Source: Rhizobiaceae bacterium
Lineage (GTDB): Bacteria > Pseudomonadota > Alphaproteobacteria > Rhizobiales > Rhizobiaceae
Direction: 5' to 3'
DNA: 64,000 bases
Assembly (NCBI GenBank): GCA_023953845.1
Contig: JAMLJC010000001.1
Location: forward strand, 2,738,501 to 2,802,500
Below the pieces are notes generated by a model that saw nothing but the letters and a program-made list of their open reading frames with translations, was not told the DNA's origin and did not search any database. The position numbers and the translations under genes are program-made. Below are positions 48,807-57,885 of the stretch, one piece after another; position 1 is the first letter of the stretch; each line of letters opens with the position of its first letter.

Positions 48807-49991
48807 ATGTTCGAGACATTGCAGCCGGCCGCGCCCGACAAGATCCTCGCCCTCATCGGCATGTTCCGCGACGATCCGCGCCCGAACAAGGTCGATCTCG
48901 GCGTCGGCGTCTACAAGGACCCCGAAGGCCGCACGCCGGTCATGCACGCGGTGCGCGCCGCCGAACAGCGCCTCTATGGCGAGCAGACGTCCAAGGCCTA
49001 TCTCGGCCTTGCCGGCGATCCGGCCTTCAACGCCGCAATGATACGCCTGACTTTCGGCGGTGACGCCGACACGTCCCGTCTTCGCGCAGCGCAGACGCCG
49101 GGCGGTTCCGGCGCGCTGCGCCTGATCGCGGAACTGCTGCACCGCTCCCGGCCCGACGCCACGGTGTGGATATCCGATCCCACCTGGCCGAACCATGTGC
49201 CGATCATCGCCGCGGCCGGTCTGAAGACCGCGACCTATCCCTATTTCGATGCCGCCACGGGCGGATTGCGGTTCGACGCCATGCTGGCGGCGCTGCGTGG
49301 CGCCAGGCGCGGTGACGCCGTGCTGCTGCATGGCTGCTGCCATAACCCGACCGGCGCGAACCTCCATGAAGGGCAATGGAACGAATTGGCTGACCTGCTC
49401 GTCGAGCACGGCCTCTTTCCCTTCGTCGACATCGCCTATCAGGGTTTTGGCGACGGGCTGGATGCCGACGCCGCCGGCTTGCGCCTGCTGGCCGGCAAGG
49501 TGCCGGAACTGGCGGCTGCTTCCAGTTGCTCGAAGAACTTCTCGGTCTACCGCGACCGCGTTGGCGCGGCGATGCTGCTAGGGTCTACGCCGGCCGAGGC
49601 GGATGTCGCGCTGAGCCAGATACTCTCCGTGGCGCGTTCCATGTATTCGATGCCGCCGGACCACGGCGCGGCCGCCGTGCGCATCATCCTTTCCGACGAG
49701 GCGCTGCGCGCCGACTGGGAAGCGGAGCTCGACGCCATCCGCGATCGCATGATCCGCCTGCGCGAAGGTTTTGCGGAAGCGCTCCGCCGGCAGTCGAACT
49801 CCGACCGTTTCGACTTCGTCGCGCACCATCGCGGCATGTTCTCGCGGCTCGGCCTGACGGTCGAGCAGGTACGACGCCTGCGCGACGAACACGCCGTCTA
49901 CATGGTCGATGACAGCCGCATCAACGTCGCCGGCTTGCCCGAAGACCGGCTGGACGACCTCGCCAAGGCGGTCGTTTCGGTTCTCGGCTGA
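48807..49991 (+). CDS. Aromatic amino acid aminotransferase (class I)
   Basis: 394 aa. Fold type I PLP enzyme of the AspC/TyrB group: LGVGVYKDPEGRTPVM, GGSGALRLIAELL, HNPTGANL (about 180), PLP lysine in SSCSKNFSVYRDRVGA (about K243) and the late SRINVAGL with substrate Arg near the C-terminus. The TyrB-type motif set suggests tyrosine/phenylalanine or aspartate substrates. Confidence 0.9.
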   Translation: MFETLQPAAPDKILALIGMFRDDPRPNKVDLGVGVYKDPEGRTPVMHAVRAAEQRLYGEQTSKAYLGLAGDPAFNAAMIRLTFGGDADTSRLRAAQTPGGSGALRLIAELLHRSRPDATVWISDPTWPNHVPIIAAAGLKTATYPYFDAATGGLRFDAMLAALRGARRGDAVLLHGCCHNPTGANLHEGQWNELADLLVEHGLFPFVDIAYQGFGDGLDADAAGLRLLAGKVPELAAASSCSKNFSVYRDRVGAAMLLGSTPAEADVALSQILSVARSMYSMPPDHGAAAVRIILSDEALRADWEAELDAIRDRMIRLREGFAEALRRQSNSDRFDFVAHHRGMFSRLGLTVEQVRRLRDEHAVYMVDDSRINVAGLPEDRLDDLAKAVVSVLG

Positions 49992-50132
49992 GCCGACGCT
50001 TCCTCCTGCACATCCGCGCGGGGACGGCCGAGTGCGGGAAGGAACGCTGGCGGAACAGCCACTGTAAAAGTGCTGTAAAATCGCCTATCCCACGAAGCTC
50101 TGAAAATGAGCGCAAACCCGCGTGCGGCAAGG

Positions 50133-50206
50133 TGGAGCGGGTAGCGGGAATCGAACCCGCGCGTTCAGCTTGGGAAGCTGACAGGCTACCATTACATCAT
50201 ACCCGC
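50133..50206 (-). tRNA. tRNA-Gly (anticodon CCC)
   Basis: Minus-strand 74 nt. The acceptor stem GCGGGTA (50206-50200) pairs with TACCCGC. The D arm contains AATGGTAG, the anticodon arm is TCAGC-TTCCCAA-GCTGA with CCC at positions 34-36, and the T arm is GCGGG-TTCGAAT-CCCGC. The discriminator is T, and CCA is genome-encoded. Reads GGG codons. Confidence 0.95.
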
Positions 50207-50458
50207 GTCGGCGACGTGGTTAGCATGGCGACCGTCAACCGGGCAATTGCAAAAGAGGGCAGGCGGGACTGCTGGGACAACGGATCAAGACGGTTGTCGA
50301 AGGCGCCTCTCAAGCCATTGGACGCCTGTGGCCCGTTTCCGATCTTTGCCGCTCAATTCTCGGCGGGATAGCGCGTGTAAGCGAGACGGGATTTGCCCGC
50401 GGACTTCCCGTGGGTCGTACGTCCGACCAGCCTAGCACTGCATATTGGACGGAGAGTG

Positions 50459-51268
50459 TCAGTATTTCGCGGCAACAAAGCCGTAGAAGTGGTCAAGGAA
50501 ATTCTGTTTGCTAAGAGCCATTTTCTTTGACCGGTCTCCCAGTTTTATCACATGCGCCCAGGTGAACACTTTTAGTTCGACGGTCTCTCTCGCTATCCGA
50601 ATTGGTGATTCAAGCACAACCCAGTGGTTCGGCCAGACGGACCATGAACTGTTTTGGTCGTTGAGGATGGCTGAGTGAATGCTTAAGAACACGCGATGCT
50701 TTTGCATGTAGTAGGCGTGCGCCCCGTGGAGAAGGTCTTCTTTTCCGCCGTAAAAGGCCGTTCGGTCCACTACCTGTTGATAGCCGCCGATCCGCCTCAG
50801 CCAATGGGCGATGTCCGGCGAATATGTGCCGCCGGCAAATACGTTGTCCGTAGGCGTTCCGTAGTCCAGGAAGGAATTTGACGAATCCCTCAACGAAGCC
50901 ATGGCGATCCAGTCGGCCGGCTGAAACGGGTCGGGTGGCCGGTAGTTCTTCAGATGGACGCCCGGTCTGATCCAGACCCCTACCGCGAGCTGAGGCCATT
51001 CACTGCTGTATGTCGCGCCGGTATCATAGAGTTCCGTGACAAGCTTTGCGTATTTGTCTGGGTGATCGCCGAGCAACACGTACATGAACGCCGCAGGACC
51101 ACAAACCCCCGCCGTGCGCTGGTTCACGCCGCTAGGATCACTGACCCGATGTCGGATCGCCAACGCTACTTCATCCCGTGAGAAGGCCGTGAACCAGCCG
51201 GGTGTCTTTTTGGATGCAAACGTCTCGACTATTTGAAGTGCGCGATCCTTCCGATGCTGTGAAGCCAT
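50459..51268 (-). CDS. Orphan hypothetical protein with possible papain-like cysteine-peptidase fold
   Basis: 269 aa from ATG 51268, preceded by GGGAGGCGAAA; ATG 51295 is an alternative. A VCGPAAFMYVLLGDHPDKYAKL segment (residues about 55-75) looks like the nucleophile-Cys helix of a papain-like fold. A later WPNHWVVLES could supply the His, and Asp/Asn candidates follow. Similar CGPAAF-type proteins occur as secreted effectors or in polymorphic toxin loci, but no immunity gene or secretion gene is next to it. The DNA is visibly poorer in G+C than its surroundings (27 of 60 at 50521-50580), pointing to transfer. Function open. Confidence 0.55.
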   Translation of the reverse strand: MASQHRKDRALQIVETFASKKTPGWFTAFSRDEVALAIRHRVSDPSGVNQRTAGVCGPAAFMYVLLGDHPDKYAKLVTELYDTGATYSSEWPQLAVGVWIRPGVHLKNYRPPDPFQPADWIAMASLRDSSNSFLDYGTPTDNVFAGGTYSPDIAHWLRRIGGYQQVVDRTAFYGGKEDLLHGAHAYYMQKHRVFLSIHSAILNDQNSSWSVWPNHWVVLESPIRIARETVELKVFTWAHVIKLGDRSKKMALSKQNFLDHFYGFVAAKY

Positions 51269-51463
51269 TTTCGCCTCCCAAGCCCTCGTCCGCATACCAA
51301 TACTAACACATTTCGAAAGAGACGGTATTCGTTCTTCAGACCTTCAGAGATAGACCAAACGAACTTATGCAGGTAACCTGGAACCGGGTTGGCCGTCTGT
51401 GAAAAAGTTGCCCGGTGTCCGGCGGGCAGAGGGGCAGGGCGGCTGGACGACCAGGAATAGAGA

Positions 51464-52888
51464 TCAGCAATTCGATACGGAGATCAGGTCCTCTATCGCA
51501 GAGCCGATCTTCAGAACCTGTAGATCGCAATATCGGCGTCCCACGATCTGCAGTCCGGTTGGAAGGCCGGAGCGCGTGGTGCCGCTCGGGATCGACAAAG
51601 CCGGACATTGTCCAATGAGATTGAAAGGCGCCGTCATGTCCAAGCCATGATACCGGCCATTGGAGTCGATCGTCCCGAAATCACGATCTGTCATGGTTGC
51701 CGCCGGGGCGGGGATGGCAGTCGTCGGGCAAAGCAGCGCGTCGTAATTCTGCAGAATGGGGCGAAAACCGTTCCAGAATTTGGTGCGCGCGATTTCCAGT
51801 TGCTTGTAGTGCACTGCGGAAATCCCGCGCCCCTGTTCGATCAGCTTGCGTACCGCCGGATCGAGCAGGGAGGCCCTTTCATCATAGGCTTCCTTGAAAT
51901 AGGCCGCCATGAAGACGCGCCAATAGTTCATCCAGACTTCGAGAATTTGCGTTGACCACCCCAATTCGATCTCGTCGACGATCGCACCTGCCTGCCGCAG
52001 TCGATCGACGGCGCGTCGAGTGTTGCATTCGACTTCCGGATCTATCGCGTAAAATCCGAAATCCAGCGAAAGGGCGAGCCGAAGCCCTCGCGCGTCTATT
52101 TCAAGCGAGCCGTCATAGCCGAAGGGTATCGGCAGCGACTGGATATCGCAATCGTCCGGACCCTGGGTGGCTCCGACGAACAGCGCGGCGTCGGCACAAC
52201 TGCGCGCCAGCGGGCCGAAATGGGAAATGTTGTCGAAACTGCTCGGCAATATATCGAATGGAATTCTGCCGAGACTGGGCTTGAGTCCGACGACGCCGCA
52301 AAGAGCTGCGGGGATGCGTACGGACCCACCCATGTCGGTTCCCTCCGCCAGGAAAACCGCTCCGGTTGCGACAGCGACGGCGGAGCCCCCCGAACTGCCG
52401 CCGGATGTACGGCTTTCGTCGTGCGGATTGCGCGTGATTCCGAATAACGGGCTCTGGGTAAAGCTGGAGAAAGCGAATTCGGGCGTTGTCGTCTTGCCGA
52501 CGATGATCGCTCCCGCCCGCCGCAACGCGGATACGATCCACGCATCGTCCGTCGCGATCTGATGCTCGAAAACACGCGAGCCCAACGTTGTCATTTTGCC
52601 TTTTACAGGCGTCATGTCCTTGATGGCGATTGGAACGCCGTGCAGCAACCCGGCTTTGTCCCCCCTGTGAATTGCCGCGTCTGCGGCCGCAGCCTGCGCA
52701 AGAGCATCTTCACGGTAGATCGCGGTGAAGGCATTATAGCGAGGATTGATCTCTGAGATGCGATGAAGGCTCGCTTCGACAGCCTCGCGGGCGCTGAGTT
52801 CTCCGGAGCCGGTCAGCCGTGCCAGTTCGCCTGCGGAGAGCGAGAGAATCCGATCTTGATGCTCTGGACTCATGGTTTCCTCGTTCAC
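51464..52888 (-). CDS. Amidase, amidase-signature family
   Basis: 474 aa. The Ser-cisSer-Lys triad is intact: Lys90 in VPIAIKDMTP, Ser165 in TSGGSSGGSAVAVATG and Ser189 in TDMGGSVRIPA. Amidase-signature enzymes hydrolyse carboxamides. Specificity cannot be read; context (oxidoreductase, M24 protein, ABC importer) suggests an amide or N-acylated amino compound. Overlaps the downstream end of the oxidoreductase gene by 4 bp in the same minus-strand operon. Confidence 0.92.
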   Translation of the reverse strand: MNEETMSPEHQDRILSLSAGELARLTGSGELSAREAVEASLHRISEINPRYNAFTAIYREDALAQAAAADAAIHRGDKAGLLHGVPIAIKDMTPVKGKMTTLGSRVFEHQIATDDAWIVSALRRAGAIIVGKTTTPEFAFSSFTQSPLFGITRNPHDESRTSGGSSGGSAVAVATGAVFLAEGTDMGGSVRIPAALCGVVGLKPSLGRIPFDILPSSFDNISHFGPLARSCADAALFVGATQGPDDCDIQSLPIPFGYDGSLEIDARGLRLALSLDFGFYAIDPEVECNTRRAVDRLRQAGAIVDEIELGWSTQILEVWMNYWRVFMAAYFKEAYDERASLLDPAVRKLIEQGRGISAVHYKQLEIARTKFWNGFRPILQNYDALLCPTTAIPAPAATMTDRDFGTIDSNGRYHGLDMTAPFNLIGQCPALSIPSGTTRSGLPTGLQIVGRRYCDLQVLKIGSAIEDLISVSNC

Positions 52889-54180
52889 GCGCCCAGACCG
52901 AGCCGATCACGAAGCCGGTAGTAGCTTATCGCTGCCGCCAGCATCGGCTGCCGCACGGAACGCCACGGTATGCCTGAGAGCTTTGTCACAGGAATCGCAT
53001 CCGCCAACGCACCACCAGCGATCCGATCCGCGATAACCTTTCCCATCACGGTTGCCGCTGCGACGCCACGACCATTATAGCCCAGACCTATGTGAAGCCC
53101 CGGCTCGGGTTCGTGGAGGTGGGGGAGTTCATCAGAGGTGAGCCCGACTTTCCCTTGCCAGCGGTATTTGACTTGCAGGTTGCGGACAGCCGGGAAAATT
53201 TTCACCAGTTGACTGTGGATGACTCGATACAGCGAGTCCGGCCTTCGATTGCCGACCGGCCCACGACCGCCGATCAGAAGCTCGCCCCGAGGCCCCTTGC
53301 GCATATAGACCGCGACCTTTCTGGTTTCGGACAGACAGGCTCCGGCCGGAAGGATCGCGGCATCGATTTCGGCAGGAAGGGGTTCCGTCGCGATTTGCAA
53401 GCTGCTGACCGTCAACAGCGACCGTTCCAGCGCTGGAAGCAGCGACCCCGAATAGGCGTCGGTCGCGATCACTACGCGCTCCGCGCGTATGTCGAAATCG
53501 CTGCCTCCTAGCCGCCACGCTCCGCCTTCCCGGAGAAGGGAATGCGCTCTGGAATTTTCGAACAGGACGACTCCATTTGCCTGTGCGGCACGTGCCAGGC
53601 CGCGCGCATAGGCAAGAGGCTGAATCGAGCCGGCTCTGCGATCGATGAGACCGCCGGCATAGGCATTGCTCCCCGTCAACATCTTTATGTCGTCGATGGA
53701 AAGGAGTTCGACGTCGGCGCCGCGCGAATGCCAGTCGCGCCAACGTGCGCCTATCATGGACAACGCGCCCGGCGAGTGGGCGGCGAGAATCCAACCCTTT
53801 CTTGACGGCGCACATCGAATGGAATGGCGATCTATGAGAGCGAATACCGACTGGGCCGCATCGCCGAAAAGCTCGATCAGGGAGGAGGAGGCTGCGCCAA
53901 AAATCCTCTCCAGATCCCGAGGGTCCTGCTTCAGCCCCGGAATAACCTGTCCGCCATTGGCACCGGATGCCCCACTGCCGACATCTCCGGCCTCGACGAC
54001 AGTCACGTCAAATCCTCTCTCTGCCAAGTGCAGGGCGGCGCTGAGGCCTGTATAACCTGCTCCCACGATCGCAATGTGGGTGTGCAGCGCTCCTTTCGCT
54101 GCCGACGCGTCGAGCGGAGGTTCTTCGGATGTCGCTGACCAAAGGGACTGATGACGCTGCAAGGTCACGGAGCCCACCAT
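52885..54180 (-). CDS. FAD-dependent oxidoreductase (DAO family, PuuB-like)
   Basis: 431 aa. Rossmann FAD motif HIAIVGAGYTGLSAALHLAERGFDVTVVEA at about 35-64, SGASGANGGQVIPGLK at about 69-84 (flavin contact), and the C-terminal GLHIGLGYNGRGVAAATVMGK. Resembles gamma-glutamylputrescine oxidase and sarcosine oxidase-like amine oxidases that act on secondary or primary amines. First gene of the minus-strand operon, divergent from the regulator. Confidence 0.9.
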   Translation of the reverse strand: MVGSVTLQRHQSLWSATSEEPPLDASAAKGALHTHIAIVGAGYTGLSAALHLAERGFDVTVVEAGDVGSGASGANGGQVIPGLKQDPRDLERIFGAASSSLIELFGDAAQSVFALIDRHSIRCAPSRKGWILAAHSPGALSMIGARWRDWHSRGADVELLSIDDIKMLTGSNAYAGGLIDRRAGSIQPLAYARGLARAAQANGVVLFENSRAHSLLREGGAWRLGGSDFDIRAERVVIATDAYSGSLLPALERSLLTVSSLQIATEPLPAEIDAAILPAGACLSETRKVAVYMRKGPRGELLIGGRGPVGNRRPDSLYRVIHSQLVKIFPAVRNLQVKYRWQGKVGLTSDELPHLHEPEPGLHIGLGYNGRGVAAATVMGKVIADRIAGGALADAIPVTKLSGIPWRSVRQPMLAAAISYYRLRDRLGLGA

Positions 54181-54192
54181 CGAACGACCTCA

Positions 54193-54232
54193 ATTGCAAA
54201 AGACTCGTTGCATTTTGAAAACGTGATTGCAA
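54193..54232. promoter_or_regulatory. Operator-like motif between oxidoreductase and regulator genes
   Basis: AGACTCGTTGCA (54201-54212), 13 bases, then ATTGCAA (54226-54232). A further ATTGCAA lies at 54193-54199. The same bipartite motif occurs inverted at 54931-54962 before the M24-ABC operon. Likely binding site of the XRE-cupin regulator encoded between the two sites. Confidence 0.7.
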
Positions 54233-54261
54233 TAAGACTAAAAGATAGCGGAGTCAATTTA

Positions 54262-54891
54262 ATGGACGGCGACATGACCCCCAAACCAACGCAAGCCAGA
54301 GAGGAGGGGGCGGCGAAAGAGGTATCCGCTGCCGATCTCTGGCTGGGCCTCCAGTTGCGCACGTTGCGGAAAGCCGCCAAGCTTTCGATGAGCGAACTTG
54401 CCCAGAAGGCCAATCTGTCCGTTGGGATGATCAGTCAGATCGAACGCGGAGTCGCTTCGCCTTCTATCCGCTCGCTTCGCCAGATCAGCGATGCGCTTGG
54501 TGTCGCTCCCGCCGAGTTCTTTCACGACGGTTTGCAGCCGCCATTGGAGGAAATGGGCAAAATCGTGCGGAAAATGGCCCGCCGGCAACTCACTTTGCCG
54601 CGAAATGGCGTTTCCAAGCAGTTGCTGACACCCGATCTGGATGGCGCCACCGAAATGCTGCTGGTGATCGTCGAGCCCGGCGGAACATCTGGTCCCGAGC
54701 ATTATGTTCACAAGGGTGAGGATGCGGGCCTAGTGCTTTCCGGCTCGCTGGAGTTGTGGATCGAAGGCCGCATGCATCTTCTCAATGAAGGCGACAGCTT
54801 TCGTTTCAAAAGCACCTTGCCACACCGGTTCGCCAACCCGACCGAGTCCGAGACGCAGGTCCTTTGGGTGATCACCCCGCCCTTGTACTGA
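54262..54891 (+). CDS. XRE-cupin transcriptional regulator (PuuR type)
   Basis: 209 aa from ATG 54262 (54274 also possible). HTH at about 30-87 (GLQLRTLRKAAKLSMSELAQKANLSVGMISQIERGVASPSIRSLRQISDALG), then a cupin at about 125-205 with EHYVHKGEDAGLVLSGSLELWI and HRFANPTESETQVLWV. Such regulators usually repress catabolic genes and sense a small amine or amino acid through the cupin. The paired motifs on both sides support local control. Confidence 0.88.
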   Translation: MDGDMTPKPTQAREEGAAKEVSAADLWLGLQLRTLRKAAKLSMSELAQKANLSVGMISQIERGVASPSIRSLRQISDALGVAPAEFFHDGLQPPLEEMGKIVRKMARRQLTLPRNGVSKQLLTPDLDGATEMLLVIVEPGGTSGPEHYVHKGEDAGLVLSGSLELWIEGRMHLLNEGDSFRFKSTLPHRFANPTESETQVLWVITPPLY

Positions 54892-54930
54892 TCCAGATCA
54901 CTAAAAATTATGCCATAAATTTAAATGGTG

Positions 54931-54962
54931 TTGCAATTATCTCGGCTCCGTGCAACGAGTCT
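54931..54962. promoter_or_regulatory. Operator-like motif before the M24-ABC transporter operon
   Basis: TTGCAAT (54931-54937), 13 bases, then TGCAACGAGTCT (54951-54962). On the minus strand this is AGACTCGTTGCA-N13-ATTGCAA, the same spacing and sequence as the site at 54201. It lies 18 bp upstream of the M24 start. Confidence 0.7.
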
Positions 54963-54980
54963 CGATGACTAGGAGAATTG

Positions 54981-56222
54981 ATGATGGACTATCGGGACGA
55001 CGTCTATTTCAACAGCAAGCCGGAAAACGAGGCGCCATTCAGCGTTGAGGAGTTCGCGGGCAGGCTGAATCGGCTTCGCCGTAAAATGGCTGAAGCCAAG
55101 ATCGACATGCTCTATCTGATGGCGCCGGAAAGCATGTATTACCTCTCCGGATATCAGAACGAGTGGTATCAGGCCCAGTCGCCCCAGCAATGGCCGGCCA
55201 GTTCCGCCATCGCCGTTCATGTCGATCACGACCACTACATTCTGTTCGATAGCGAGCGCGAGGCGGTGCTCGGACGGATATTCACCAAGTCTACCGATAC
55301 GCGCTATTTCCCGCGCGAAGCGCTGCGCGGCAGCGCGGATTTCATCGCCACGGAACTCAGGCGGGAAGGCTGGCTGGATGGCACGGTGGGTATGGAATTC
55401 TGGAGCTACCGCCCCAATCGTGTGATCAGCCATCGACTGGAGGATGCGTTCGTATCGGCTGGCGCCAAAGTCGTCGACGGAACCCAGCTTCTGCGTGAAC
55501 TGCGTTGGGTGAAGTCGCCGGCCGAGATCGAATGCCTCAGGGAAGCGGCACGCATCGCCAATATCGGCATGGCTGCGGCAAGGGCGACAATAGGCTCCGG
55601 CGTCACCGAACTCGAAGTTTACGGCGAAATGGTGTGCGCGATGGCGCGCGCCGGCGGCGAGAATCCTGGCATCACCATGCCCGTCCTGTCCGGTACCAAG
55701 ACCAACGCGCTGCATGGCCTCGCCACGCGCCGCAAGATGCAGCATGGCGAAATGGTCCTCGTGGACCTCTCAGGCGTATTCAAGCGCTATCACATCAACA
55801 TGGCGCGGACGTTCTCGATTGGCGAGCCAAGCGCCGACGTGCGTGATCTGACCGATCGCGCGGCCCGCTCGATGCAAATCATAAAATCCATTTTGCGACC
55901 GAATCTGCCGGTGAGCGAGTTCAACGCGACGGTGATGAACTATTTCCGCCAGGAAGGCCTATGGGAGCGCCGCGGGTGGGTCGGCGGCTACGAAATGGGA
56001 ATCGCCTTCCCTCCGGACTGGGTCGGAAATTTCGTTGTCGATCCGCTGTCGGAAACGAATGCCGACAAGGTCCTCGAACCCGGCACGGCGATCAACTACG
56101 AGAACCAGTTCTTCATGCCCTCGCATCAGGGGCAGTATTTCACGATCGATTCCTTTCTCTTCGAGGAAGAGAAGGCCAGCATGCTTTCCGAGCAGCCGTT
56201 CGAATTGATCGTAATCGATTGA
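54981..56222 (+). CDS. M24 (creatinase/ectoine hydrolase-like) family protein
   Basis: 413 aa from ATG 54981 (54984 possible; AGGAG at 54971-54975). N-terminal creatinase domain, then the pita-bread fold with HGLATRRKMQHGEMVLVDLSGVFKRYHINMART and GYEMGIAFPPDW. Metal ligands of classical aminopeptidase P appear substituted: the second Asp by Asn (HINMART), the GHG His by Tyr, and a late Glu by Asp. That resembles metal-free creatinase or DoeA-type ectoine hydrolase (GYSIGLSYPPDW in DoeA) more than a Xaa-Pro peptidase. First gene of a four-gene operon. Confidence 0.85.
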   Translation: MMDYRDDVYFNSKPENEAPFSVEEFAGRLNRLRRKMAEAKIDMLYLMAPESMYYLSGYQNEWYQAQSPQQWPASSAIAVHVDHDHYILFDSEREAVLGRIFTKSTDTRYFPREALRGSADFIATELRREGWLDGTVGMEFWSYRPNRVISHRLEDAFVSAGAKVVDGTQLLRELRWVKSPAEIECLREAARIANIGMAAARATIGSGVTELEVYGEMVCAMARAGGENPGITMPVLSGTKTNALHGLATRRKMQHGEMVLVDLSGVFKRYHINMARTFSIGEPSADVRDLTDRAARSMQIIKSILRPNLPVSEFNATVMNYFRQEGLWERRGWVGGYEMGIAFPPDWVGNFVVDPLSETNADKVLEPGTAINYENQFFMPSHQGQYFTIDSFLFEEEKASMLSEQPFELIVID

Positions 56223-56256
56223 TATGCCGAATCTCAAACCGAATGGGGAACGTAAA

Positions 56257-57114
56257 ATGAACGGACTGAAGCTTTCCGCCTGGAGCCTGGCTCTTTGCCT
56301 GCTGGGGTCGACGGCAATGGCGCAAGCAGAATGTCTGCCCGCCATCAAATCCGCCGGCGTGCTCAAGGTCGGCGTCGGCATCATGGGGCTTAAGCCCTGG
56401 ATCTGGCAGGACGACAAGGGCGCCTATACCGGCCTGGAAAAGGAAATTCTCGACTTCGTTGCCAGCGATATCGGCGTGCCGAAGTATGAGTATGTGGTGA
56501 CCGAATGGTCCACTCTCATTCCCGGACTCAAGGCCGAACGCTGGGATGTCGTGATGTCGGCGATGTCGAAGACACAGCAGCGTATGCAGGAAGGCGGAGT
56601 CATCTTCTCCGACCCCTACTTCATGTACAACGACCGCATCATCGTGCTCAAGGACTCCGCCTACAAGGAGCCGGCCGATCTCAAGGGTCAGATTGTCGGT
56701 TCGGTGATGGGATCGATGGATTCGATCGTGGCTCACTCGCTGTCCGAGAAGGGTGAAGTCGGCGAAGTGCTCGACTTCAACAATTTTGGCGAACCGTTCC
56801 AGGCGCTGCGCAACGGACAGGTGCAGGCGGTGATTCTGGATCAGGCCACGCTGTTGGGTCAGATGTCCGAGAACTCCGATCTGCGTGTTGTCGGCGAACC
56901 TCTGTTTTACGTTCCCGGCAAGGAATGGGAGGATGCTGAAAGCAAGGCCGACTACAAGCTAGGCGCTGTCGGCGTGGCGATGCGTCCGGAATGCACCGAT
57001 CTTCAGGCTGCCATCGATCAGGCTTTTGAAAAGCTCGACCAGCAGGGGCTGCGCAAGGAAATTCTGGAGCGCTACGGCCTGTGGGACAACACCCAGGCGC
57101 AGCTTCTCAAGTAA
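56257..57114 (+). CDS. ABC transporter substrate-binding protein (polar amino acid family 3)
   Basis: 285 aa from ATG 56257 preceded by GGGGAACG. Signal peptide 1-24 (LKLSAWSLALCLLGSTAMAQA). Family 3 motifs: VLKVGVGIMGLKPWIWQDDKGAYTGLEKEIL, STLIPGLKAERWDVVMSAMSKT, FSDPYF, and GSVMGSM. Periplasmic, binds an amino acid, opine or related compound. Confidence 0.92.
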   Translation: MNGLKLSAWSLALCLLGSTAMAQAECLPAIKSAGVLKVGVGIMGLKPWIWQDDKGAYTGLEKEILDFVASDIGVPKYEYVVTEWSTLIPGLKAERWDVVMSAMSKTQQRMQEGGVIFSDPYFMYNDRIIVLKDSAYKEPADLKGQIVGSVMGSMDSIVAHSLSEKGEVGEVLDFNNFGEPFQALRNGQVQAVILDQATLLGQMSENSDLRVVGEPLFYVPGKEWEDAESKADYKLGAVGVAMRPECTDLQAAIDQAFEKLDQQGLRKEILERYGLWDNTQAQLLK

Positions 57115-57174
57115 GGGCACGCCAATCGGTTCGGCCGGCTTCCGGCCGGACCCGTTCTGGCCACGGTGATACGT

Positions 57175-57885
57175 ATGTACGAGCTATTCTTTGTCCTGGT
57201 GCCAAGGTATTTGCCGCGCCTGCTCGACGGTGCGTTGGTCACGATCCAGCTTTCGATAGTGAGCATGGCGATCGCGACCGTCCTCGGTCTGTTGGTGGCA
57301 CTGGGAAGAATGGGTCGGTCGCGGCTGCTGCGTATCTTGCTGAACGCTTATGTCGAGATTTTTCGTGATATCCCACTCATCGTGCAGCTTCTCGTCATCT
57401 ATTTCAGCCTGCCGAGTATCGGAATTTCCCTGCCGGCGTTCTGGGCAGGTGTTCTTGGGCTCAGCCTGAATCTCGGAGCCTACATGTCCGAAGTATTTCG
57501 GGCGAGTATTCTGTCAATCGATCCCGGCCAGCGCGAGGCGGGGCTCTCGATCGGCATGTCCGGTGCTGCCATCCAGAGACGCATCATCCTGCCACAGGCG
57601 TTTCGGGTCGCGCTTCCCACCATGGGCGGATACTTCATTGCGCTTCTGAAGGACTGTTCCTTGGTGTCCTTCATCGCCGTCAACGAATTGCTTCGGGAAG
57701 GCAGCATGATCATCGCCTCGACTTTCAGGAGCATGGAAATATATCTCCTTGTCGCAGCAATATATTTCGTGATGAGTTTCGTGGCCTCGCGCCTCGTTGG
57801 CCTTGTCGAGTGGTGGTTGACGCCGGCCTATCTGCGAACGCCATCGCTGGTGGCACGCGTGGCTGATGGACGGGTGCGCCAGTGA
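57175..57885 (+). CDS. ABC transporter permease (HisMQ type)
   Basis: 236 aa from ATG 57175 (GTG 57166 possible). About five membrane segments and the cytoplasmic EAA loop (QREAGLSIGMSGAAIQRRIILPQAFRVALP) of polar amino acid permeases; an upstream EIFRDIPLIVQLLVIYF motif is typical. Only one permease gene, so it likely works as a homodimer. Stop overlaps the ATPase GTG. Confidence 0.92.
   Translation: MYELFFVLVPRYLPRLLDGALVTIQLSIVSMAIATVLGLLVALGRMGRSRLLRILLNAYVEIFRDIPLIVQLLVIYFSLPSIGISLPAFWAGVLGLSLNLGAYMSEVFRASILSIDPGQREAGLSIGMSGAAIQRRIILPQAFRVALPTMGGYFIALLKDCSLVSFIAVNELLREGSMIIASTFRSMEIYLLVAAIYFVMSFVASRLVGLVEWWLTPAYLRTPSLVARVADGRVRQ

Noticed and set aside
50133..50206. tRNA-Gly as integration site of the 50-58 kb accessory block
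   Set aside because: The block lies on the 5' side of the tRNA, no integrase is seen and no copy of the tRNA 3' end was found downstream.
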